Assembly (NCBI GenBank): GCA_018105865.1
Contig: CM030868.1
Coordinates: 1,885,954-1,949,953 of the forward strand
Source: Metaphire vulgaris
Lineage: Eukaryota; Annelida; Clitellata; Crassiclitellata; Megascolecidae
Length of the DNA: 64,000 nucleotides
Direction of reading: 5' to 3'
The stretch's first letter is position 1; each line of letters begins with the position of its first letter. A program made the position numbers and the translations under genes. Under the pieces are notes generated by a model, which saw nothing but the letters and a program-made list of their open reading frames with translations, searched no databases and had not been told where the DNA came from. This document shows, piece by piece, positions 42,673 through 64,000 of the stretch.

Positions 42673-43656
42673 TCTCCTTTTCTCTGTCTCTGTCTGTCTG
42701 TCTGCCTCTCTCTCTTTCTGTCTCTTTCTGCCTCTGTCTGTCTGTCTGTCTCTCTCTTTCAAAAGATTTTCTTTTGCAGTTTTGACTCCTGCCTATTCGT
42801 TACCATACGCCACCAGTAAGTCGGCCATGAGCATGTTTTTCACCGGACTTCGTCAGGAACTGAAACGAGGTGGAGCAAATGTCAGCGTCACGATTATTCA
42901 TCTTGGCCTGATACGTAAGTTCATCTGTATTTTGGTATTTGAAATTTCTTTACATCCATCCATCCATCCATCTATCATCTATCCATACATCCATATATCA
43001 TCTATCCATATGTCCATCCATCTATCCAGTTATCCAGTTAATAGAATTTTGATTTCTTTTCATTATATGCTGTTACTGGTAGGTTTAAGTTTGCATTTTG
43101 GACCCTACCTGTAAAATATTTGTGTTATTTGTGTAATCTTTTTACTATGGGTTGTCTTGAGTACAAAATTGTGTCAAACTATGTATTGTATCTCAGTGTT
43201 AACCTTCTGGCAATATTTACTAACTTTCATGTGACAAGTTTCCCTAATTTGTAGCATGTTTTTCTTGCTATTAGTACTTTGTAGCATTTTGGAAATGTGT
43301 ACACTTTGTGTTGGATCCAGCACCTATATAGGTATATACGTGCACCTGTACTGATGCTAATTTTAGTAACAGAAAATGCCAAGCTCAGCACAAAAAGCAT
43401 GTCCAGTGCGATCGGCGAAGACCTGGAAGAACAGATAAAGGTACTGCCTGTTACATCTCCAGAGAAAGGTGCCGTCCATATCGTCCAGGCAGTCGCTAGA
43501 CGCGAGACAGAGGTGTACTATCCGTACAACCAGAGACTTTGGCAAGCCCGGATCTTGATGATCCTTTCTAAAGATGGAGATGCATTTGAAGCGCCAATGC
43601 GCAGGCTTCTTAGTTTCGTTGTTCAAATCAAGAATATATTTAGTTATATTTTCTGA
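40028..43656 (+). CDS. HSD11B1-like membrane-anchored short-chain dehydrogenase (6 exons)
   Basis: Exons 40028-40121, 40447-40577, 41287-41382, 42234-42459, 42780-42914 and 43367-43656; every phase agrees, giving 323 aa (HSD11B1 about 292). Residues 1-23 ([20 protein letters not shown]) are a single N-terminal membrane anchor, as in 11-beta-hydroxysteroid dehydrogenase 1, whose body faces the ER lumen. [16 protein letters not shown] carries the Rossmann glycine motif at 42-49. VFAARR and VADFSD bind the nucleotide; [16 protein letters not shown] (Asn153), SICVISSM (Ser179/180) and YATSK (Tyr192, Lys196) complete the SDR catalytic set, and HLGLILTENA follows. The blocks LILNH, VNFLSYV and GLI-TE match the HSD11B1/HSD11B1L family closely. 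Arg residues after the first beta strand suggest NADP(H). The Ser-Tyr gap is one residue shorter than in human HSD11B1. The steroid substrate is not proven. A CT-rich run precedes exon 5 and serves as its pyrimidine tract. Confidence 0.9.
40226..40305. mobile_element. TTAA-flanked MITE, copy 5
   Basis: Subfamily I in reverse orientation (CCAGATATATCCGTCC). In the first HSD11B1-like intron. The left end reads TTAATCCCTTAAC. Confidence 0.8.
40664..40750. repeat. (ATC)n-(AAT)n microsatellite
   Basis: Short ATC block, then an AAT run. In the second HSD11B1-like intron. Confidence 0.9.
41699..41890 (+). repeat. CCAATCAGAACGC minisatellite
   Basis: CCAATCAGAACGCT or a one-base variant occurs about eight times with 20-27-bp spacing (often with CACACAGCCAA between). 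Each unit contains a CCAAT pentamer in the same orientation. Lies in the third HSD11B1-like intron, flanked by TTAATAATAG-type AT repeats (41455-41660). Confidence 0.9.
42520..42765. repeat. CT/TCTG-rich low-complexity tract before an acceptor
   Basis: Degenerate TCTG/TCTC repeats ending about 15 bp before the acceptor of the fifth HSD11B1-like exon (TTTTGCAG at 42772-42779). Confidence 0.85.
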
Positions 43657-44721
43657 CATTTGTGAGTTTGGCTGGAGTAATGCTATATATTTTATATGTT
43701 ATCGTTTTAAAATCTGGATGCATTCTGTTACATTAATCTGCCAATGTGATCATGTTTCTTTTGTTCATTTTTCATTCCTATATAGTTTACAGGTTTTTGT
43801 TTTCATTGCAAGATATGAAGAATCATGTGTTTCGGTATTCAGGGCCTTCTATGCTTTAAGACTTGGGCTGAAAATTTTTGCTTTTGGGAGGGAAGGTTTT
43901 CAGATTCAAAGTATTTGCAGAAATACGTAGATTTTATTGAAATTTTTTCGAGATATTGTATGCATTTTTCCCTTGAATACCAGTGACCAAGAAAAAGGCA
44001 CTTGGAATATGGGCCAGGAGGATATGTCCCCCTGATTTTTGTTTCCCCTCTGACTCCCTAAAAGTTAGAACCTTCCCCCTTGGTCCAGATGGGGCTTGCC
44101 AACATAGAAGGCCTTGCCATGCAGTAATGGAGCAACAATTAGATTGTAGTATTAGACTTTTTATGAATTACCTTTTCCACTGCACTTATTTTTTATGTTT
44201 TCAAAGCAATGTATATTGAAGTCGATTCCAAAGTTGTCATGTAATGTAGGCATGTAATGTAGTTGCAATTTTTTAATATAGATTTACTGTAGATTTGAAC
44301 TGCAAGTCTGTTTCAATGAAGAGATAATCCTAACCCTATATTTCACCATATTGCCTGGTTAACCCATGTTCACTATGTTGTCTGTAGTTAACATTGTTCA
44401 ATATAGGGTTAAGACAATCTCAATACTTCTTACTTAACCCATTAATTTTTTAGCCATCATGTTACATCTGTATAAACTGCAGAGTATTTGATGTTGCTGG
44501 CCCAGGGTATTCTAGATAAGTAAGATAAGTTGGTTATTTGAATCCTGTTATGGGGAAGTGACCTGCCGCTTTAAATTTGCAGCGAACTTCCAGAGGGTAA
44601 CTATCATACTGGAGAATTAATTAACTCTAAGGTTTTCAACTTGAGGATCAGGTTTTGAAATTTTGACGGTATTTATACTTTTGGTGTAAGATCCTTGACT
44701 TGGCACTGTGTTGTTATCCAG

Positions 44722-44877
44722 GGTTTATCGGCGGGGGGTATATCGGTATATATACCCCCCCCAAATCAGACTACCTTACAATTTTTAATGTGTTTTTAAG
44801 ATTTTCAAAGTTTTTAAAGATTTATACCCTCCTAAATCACATTATACCCCTCAAATCAAATTCCTGGCTATGCCCTG
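44722..44877. repeat. MITE-like repeat, family B, copy 5
   Basis: GGGTATATCGGTATATATAC to CCTGGCTATGCCCTG. Confidence 0.7.
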
Positions 44878-44972
44878 TTGTTATCGAGCCCTTTTCTTCT
44901 TGTCTGTGTTACTAAGTGTTAGTGCTTTGTTTTTTTTTACGTAATTTGAGAATCGTGTGTTTGTTTTCTTCA

Positions 44973-44978
44973 AATAAA
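44973..44978 (+). promoter_or_regulatory. AATAAA hexamer
   Basis: About 1.3 kb after the HSD11B1-like stop; a possible but distant 3' end. Confidence 0.3.
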
Positions 44979-45263
44979 ATCCTTAGCAGCGAGTCAGGAG
45001 GCGGCCAGTGGGGCCGGACGGGGTGGGGAGGTGAGGGGAAGAATTTTTGATTGTTTCATTACGATAAATAGGTTAGGCTAGTTAAGTGCCTGTAGTTTGG
45101 TGGTTGCGTGAGACTGTCCATCTTGCTATGCACAGAGTGGACCATCTAGTGTGGGTAGTGAGTAGTAACCAGGAATTTCTCCTCCGCCCCTCCAAATTGC
45201 ACACGGGTCATTAGCATTAACGGATGAGGTGTTGTCTAACACTGCTACGGTTATGGTGCTCTC

Positions 45264-45439
45264 CAGGGTTTAATCTAGGCCGTTTCCGGGGGGAAATTGC
45301 CCTCCCCCGGAAATTTCAAATCCCCCCGGAAATTTTGGCATACTACATCAACTAACAGCAGCCCTTAGCTGGTAACCCCCCCCCCGCTGGCCGGCTTTGT
45401 CAGTTTCCTCCCCGGAGTCCAGAGTCTAGATTAACACTG
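45264..45439. repeat. MITE-like repeat, family D, copy 2
   Basis: CAGGGTTTAATCTAG to CTAGATTAACACTG. Confidence 0.75.
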
Positions 45440-45567
45440 ATGTTCTCTTGCTTTGAATTGCCTTAACCACAATTCTGTGACATTTTGTTTTGTATTGACA
45501 GCGGTAACATCAAAGTTTTTTATACACCTTGGGATAATGTATCAGATTTTGTGTATTTCATATGAAA

Positions 45568-45613
<46 letters not shown>

Positions 45614-46481
45614 AATCATGTACTAATTACTGTGCGTGTCATAAAAATGTTGACTTTTGTGTTGAGCATTTTGAAACTATTTCTTATGATTTTCATCTCT
45701 TCACATATTGATAATGCTGCTGAGGATAGTCACGGTCGTCGATTTATTGTCGCCCCGCCATAAGGTGGCCCCATTGGCGTAGCCACGGCGGGGGGGCGCC
45801 CCATACTCTGACAGCGACCTATCGTGAGATTTGCCCAAAACCGTTGAGAAAATTTTCCCGGAGGAAGGATGATTGGAAACGAATCGTCGATAGACTATAG
45901 CCACAGTGGCGGTTCCAGGATTTCTTGGTGAGGGGGATGAAATGAATTCATAGAAAGTTGGTGGGAGGGATGAAAAGAAAAATATCAAATAAAAACTTTG
46001 CCGAAAAGGCGAAAAAGGCTGACAACAGGGAATTTCCCCCTAATTTTACTACACTTTTACCCAGAAAAGGGTTGACAGGCAGAAAAAGGTCATCCACAGT
46101 TTTCCCCGTAGTTTTACTAGACTTTTACAAAAAATAGGGTTTCACAGGCAAAAAAAGTGCGGTGGGGAGATGCATCCCCACTCATCCCCCACGTGAGCCG
46201 CAACTGGATTGCATATGGCGTACGAGAACGTACTAAGAACTACGTGACGATCACCCTATTTTCTTGCATTGGCATAGCCACGGAGAAGGGGTGGCCCCCC
46301 TAATTCGGATCTGGACCTGTCACGGCTTGAGCTTCCCCCCCCCCCATCCCCCACTTTTCCATAGGTTAGGCTAGGGAATGGCGAAGGTGCAGTGACTGGG
46401 GCCCACTTTTTCATTCAAGTGTACGCCAAATTAGTACTACTGTCCCCTTAAACGCTTAAGGACCTTGGTCTTCAGTCTTCT

Positions 46482-47107
46482 CTACGTTCTACTTTCTCTG
46501 TGAATGGATTCGTACGCCGGCGGCGGTAAACAGTCGGGGCACGGCGCATGCGCAAGACGAGCGTCGTCTGCCGCGCATGCGCAGTAGAACTCGTCGTCGT
46601 CGTCGTCGTCTGCTATCGAGAGCCGGTCACGTGACGACGCCGGATTCGTCCGCCGAAAGTCGTCGGGGGGACGACGAAGACAGAGCTCGCAGCTTTCTTC
46701 GAAGCGACCCCGGCAGCGGGGAAAGAGGGAGCAGGGGGGGAGCACGCGGGGCGTCTACAGGGGTCGACCCGGACGGCAGGGGCGGCGCAGACGGCTCGAC
46801 GAGGAGGCGAACCGCCGCGGTCGTGGCACGGGGCCCGGCGTGGTGGTGGTGATGGTGGTACAGCGGCGGCGACGTCGACAGTACGGTTGGAAAGCGACGA
46901 GGCGACGTGCAGCACGGGTGCAGGACGCGCAGACAGGAGGAGGGTGGGGGCCCTCCGCCGCCGGAAGTCATCGTCGTCTGGACTTCCGGTACGAATGGAG
47001 TCGCTGAGGGCGGCTGCGGCTGCTGCTGGAGCGGGCCGTGGCGTCGTCTTCGTTGTCGCCGAATCTCTCTCGCGGAATCTTTTCCTTTTTGTCGTCCACT
47101 ATTTTGC
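46482..47107 (-). CDS. Candidate cytoplasmic-tail exon(s) of the minus-strand membrane protein
   Basis: A good acceptor (TTTTGAATTTCAG, exon from 47107) opens a GC-rich block unlike its surroundings. Entered in phase 1 it reads KIVDDKKEKIPRERFGDNED and stops at 46968. In phase 2 it gives a basic then Pro-rich frame (QPPSATPFVPEVQTT, SPPLYHHHHHH with a PPLY motif) to a stop at 46627. A third overlapping frame, 46745-46482, reads RLSIADDDDDDEFYCACAAD then CLPPPAYESIHRESRT and stops; PPAY is a WW-domain ligand. The upstream donor is not clear, so the phase is unknown; runs of six and seven C near 46665 and 46735 could also hide a frameshift. Confidence 0.4.
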
Positions 47108-47617
47108 CTGAAATTCAAAATAATTCTGGCGAATATACAATGACGACTTGGAAAATAACTGATTGCTTTTCAAATAATTTTGGGGAAATTCCATTAAAAA
47201 ATTGATTGCATGCAGGCTTCAATTATAGCCTAAGTTGCGCGAAATCTTGAATCTACGATGTTAGGTTTGTACAACGGTCGGTCTGAGGTTTGAAACACCC
47301 GGGTTTGGTTAGTGGTTCACCCTCCCCCGCAACTTTTCTATACTTGAGGTCGAAAATTTTGGTCTGTCAGCAGGTCGACCCTCTTTTCTCAACCCGCTGG
47401 GAATACCTAAGCCCCCTCCCCACCGGTCACCTCTAGCCCCCCACCTCTTCCCAAATCCCGACAAATCGAAACGTTATCACTTAGTGTGTGCCAGTGTGCT
47501 TTTTGTGTATACTGTACTTGGAAGCTCACAACAACAACAACGACGACGACAACGAAGACAACAGCAGAACTCTGAAGACGACGACGATGATGACGACGAT
47601 GATGTCGTTGTCGTAAC

Positions 47618-60672
<13,055 letters not shown>

Positions 60673-62959
60673 CTTGACGACGACGACGACGACGTCAGCG
60701 AAGAACGGACGACAGATGTCGCTGCCAAGTTGACCGCCACTCCTGGCCGTCACTGCCTCCACTCCCTCGGTAGAATACGACCTCAGAAGATGCTGGAATT
60801 AGCAACAACAGCAGCAGCTGCAGCGGATGAGGAGAAAGGAGAAGGGGAAGGAGGAGGAGAAGGAGGAGGAAGAAAACGATGAGGAGGAGGAGGAAGAAGA
60901 AGAAGAAGAAGAAGGGGAAGAAGCGGGAAAACGAGAACAGGAACAAGAAGAACAAGAACAAGAACAGGAGTGAGGAAGAGGAGAAGCTGTCGGCTGGAAG
61001 CTTGTTCACCTGCGAATTGATTGTCTTTTCTTTCTTATCTGGGTGATAATCGAACGAACGAACGGTCTTTGCCGCCGGCAGAGAGAGACAGACAGACAGA
61101 GACAGACAGACAGACAGATAGAGACAGAGACAGAGAACCGCGCCATCCTCAAGGCAGATAACGGTAATCTAATCGGACAATCAGCGACCCGTCATTCCGT
61201 CGAATGGGAGGGAAATGACAACAACCGAAAGCCAGGCATGACGCATCAGTTGCAGAGGAATGATTAATCCAAAGACTGGAACAATGCCGGATTGCCTAAA
61301 GGCACAAACGATGAATGCCACGGAATAAGCAGCTACTGCTGTGCTGCTTTCCGGGGCGCTGTAGAAGTTTACGAGATTTTACTTACTTACTTACTGACCG
61401 ACCGACTGACTGACAGACTGACTGACAGACAGACTGACTGACTGACTGATTGACTGACTATCCTCCTTGAGGTTACATTCTCTGGCACTTTTCCATGCAG
61501 AAAGCGTTCCGTGAATTCCTTACAATGCTTCCGAAGAAACGTCCCATCTGTCACATTAATCAGCGGCAGACAATGGTTCGCTCCTTTGGGCGAATTGCAT
61601 TGGATATTGGAATGCCAATAATTGGCTCAGAGTGTCCACTAAGAATACCTCGTGTGACACAGACCGCGGCTCCATTTGGTTGGGCGTGTCACCAAAACAA
61701 TTAAGTGGGTGGTCACCTCCTGCTCCTGCAGCTGCACCTGCTCCATTGGAGACGTAGACAATAGACGACCGTAACTCGTAGTTAACGCTTTTAGTTTCAG
61801 TATTCTCGACGACCGCAACTCGACGTTAACGCTAGGAAGGCTATCTCGATGCCAAAATGAGCCATATGCGCATCATGAAACGTAATCGAAGAGGTCGTAT
61901 TTGTTATTATTTTACCTGAGAAGAGCAGAACCAAATAAAACGTTTTCCCGGAGGGACGCGGTAGAGATAGCCTTGCGGACCCGTGTTGGACACCGGCTTT
62001 CCACGGGACAGCGCATTAACAGCAAAACCTCTTACAATGCGAAATTCGTCTCTTAATATCCGAGAGTGCTCGGCGATTAGCACTCCTAAAGCATTTCTAA
62101 GTATAACTGAAATGAAATCGAAAGATTTTAATGCGTTTTAGAAGCTGTCTTGCTAAACCGGTCTCAGTGCTGGAATGCTTTTTATGATTAATAAGTTTCA
62201 CCGTGGTCGATTTTAAAAATAACAGAATTTTTATCCAAGATTTCAATTTTCGTCTAGATAGTTCAGCTTTCTTCGTTTCGCCTTCTGCTTTACCGCGTCA
62301 GTCAGTCTGTCTGTTTGTCTGTCTGTATGTCTGTCTGCCTGTCCTCCTTCCTGTCTCCGTAAGTATGCCGCTAGTCTGGTTATTGCACTGGAACGGCGTC
62401 AATCATTGAATTTATCGCGCATCCAAGAACCGCTCGTCACTCCCCCACCCACCCACCCACCCATCTACCGCCTGTCACTCCTCGTCGTCGTCGTCGTCGT
62501 CGTCATTATCACTGAACGACTTCTGATAAATTATGATTAATTTCTCGGAAAGTCGTCGCCTCGTTCCGGGCTCTAATTGCTCGAACTCAAGTCGCTGAAG
62601 CGGATGGGGTGGGGTGGGGGTGGGGGAAGGGGGTTGAAGGAAGGTATAGAAAAAGGGAATTGGAAAAGGAGAAAGAGGAGAGGAAGAGGATGCGAGGGAA
62701 ATCTGTACTGTCGAAGACATAATGACGGCGGCGACGACGACAACGATGATGACGATTATGATATGATAATGCCAATGATATTGACGACGATCATGATAGT
62801 AAGATATGATTATATCATCGGAGATCGTTTTGCTCATCGAGAAGATTCTGGCTGCGCCAAATGGCGGCGACTCCTCCTCCTCCTCCTCTCCTGCCCCAAA
62901 CCCACCCTGGATTCGCCGCCAAAATATTATTCTGAAACTGCCGTTGTTAGTTAATCTTG

Positions 62960-63030
62960 TTAACCCCTTAACTGGGCAACTCAATGTAAAATGGACGACT
63001 GTTACTCGGGGCACCCAGTTAAGGGGTTAA
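62960..63030. mobile_element. TTAA-flanked MITE, copy 7 (subfamily II)
   Basis: TTAACCCCTTAACTG to CAGTTAAGGGGTTAA with ACTCAATGTAAAATGGACGA and TTACTCGGGGCACC inside. Nearly the reverse complement of copy 2, but shorter. Confidence 0.85.
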
Positions 63031-63119
63031 AAGTAAAAAAAAACAGACGCAATCGACGAATCATCGTGCGCTCTATCATTGCTTCGCGCATTTGAGAGAC
63101 AGAAAGGGAGGGAGAGAAG

Positions 63120-63425
<306 letters not shown>

Positions 63426-63689
63426 GAGAGCGGAAGTCGAGATACAATGCACGCGTTTCCGGTCGGATCTTTTCTGACGTCATCGGGCGTTGTTCTTCCG
63501 TTTGGACGTAACTTAGACGGGAGCGGACGATGTGCGAAAGAAAAGGCCGCAAAGAGCTGCACTGTCTACCGCAAGAAACATTAAAACCTGCTGTTGCGGC
63601 GCTATAAAACATCTTCCTCTCCGATTTCGAATTCATTCGGTCGTTTTCCCAAGTCTGTGGCTCACGTTTACCTCCTCCCTTCCCCTCTT

Positions 63690-63740
63690 TTCCTCCTCCT
63701 CCTCCTCCTCCTGCTCCTCCTCCTCCTCCTATTCATCTTC

Positions 63741-63775
<35 letters not shown>

Positions 63776-63777
63776 GT
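63690..63777. repeat. (CTC)n microsatellite
   Basis: CCT/CTC units with CTT interruptions. Confidence 0.9.
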
Positions 63778-64000
63778 TGAGTTTTAGGGTATCTTGTTTC
63801 TCGCGCACGTATTCATTCTCTCGTATTCGGTTTTCTCGCGGATTTTTTTTCTAAGGGGGAGGGAGTCGCTCCATTAGGAGGAAGAGCTGCTGTGCACCGC
63901 CGTTTCCCCCCCTCCCCCCGACCCCCAACCCGGTTCAGTCTCTCACCATTCCACTCCCTGAATTTCCACGCTGCCCTTTCCAGCTCTGTTCCGCCTCCAA

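Larger units (their letters stand above)
43657..46481. other. Non-coding gap downstream of the HSD11B1-like gene
   Basis: No supported exon. Contains the probable 3' UTR, an AATAAA at about 44973, family B (44722-44877) and family D (45264-45439) repeats, an (ATG)n run (45568-45611) and fragments of GGCGTAGCCACGG-type repeats at 45775 and 46270. Confidence 0.6.

Noticed and set aside
47526..47617. Second hydrophobic stretch (IIVVIIVVVF) after the membrane helix
   Set aside because: It is a translated GAC/GTC microsatellite and probably intronic.
61495..61704. 69-codon open frame without repeats
   Set aside because: No family, splice signals or context; consistent with chance.

Overview
This window is repeat-rich nuclear DNA from an animal. 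Genes are split by GT-AG introns, proteins such as PSKH1 and epsin are specific to metazoa or eukaryotes, polyadenylation signals occur downstream of genes, and there is no operon or Shine-Dalgarno structure. Long AAT/ATT, AG/CT, AC, AT and AGT microsatellites, many MITE-like palindromes and decayed non-LTR retrotransposons point to a marine invertebrate. I suspect a deuterostome but cannot prove it. A CFAP97-like gene fits a ciliated animal.

Six genes can be modelled. (1) A PSKH1-type protein kinase on the minus strand (15933-13912, two exons, 410 aa). (2) A complete epsin on the plus strand (17318-21831, six coding exons, 522 aa), divergent from the kinase across about 1.4 kb. (3) A small secreted protein with two PAN/Apple-like domains (24900-26848, three exons, 193 aa). 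(4) A CFAP97-domain gene (28424-31964) with at least five exons and one missing exon or junction. (5) An HSD11B1-like membrane-anchored short-chain dehydrogenase (40028-43656, six exons, 323 aa). (6) A minus-strand gene stretched over 60672 to about 47 kb, for a type I membrane protein with a ten-cysteine ectodomain. Its first four coding exons are phase-consistent; its cytoplasmic tail is unresolved and holds a possible PPxY motif. Splice phases were checked by hand for every junction except those marked uncertain.

Layout: 1-2.0 kb is a three-copy higher-order repeat. 2-9.4 kb holds MITEs, microsatellites, an RTE-like fragment and a roughly 200-bp tandem array. 9.4-13.9 kb is AT-rich non-coding DNA. 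13.9-21.8 kb carries the kinase/epsin pair. 21.8-32 kb holds MITEs, the PAN gene and the CFAP97-like gene. 33.4-34.2 kb is a decayed LINE. 34.3-39.3 kb is a 5,011-bp foldback element. 40-43.7 kb is the dehydrogenase. 43.7-64 kb is mostly the long introns of gene 6 plus repeats.

The standout structure is the foldback element at 34313-39323. It has about 1.5-kb inverted arms, 35-bp subterminal repeats that each carry a small palindrome, a core array of about 86 copies of a 16-mer, and a flanking 7-bp direct repeat (TAATTTA) that looks like a target-site duplication. Also notable are a family of roughly 80-bp TTAA-flanked palindromes (seven copies and one half copy), a four-fold tandem duplication of an epsin splice donor, and a near-perfect 50-bp-arm hairpin at 58.5 kb. 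The genes show no sign of functional linkage beyond ordinary neighbourhood.
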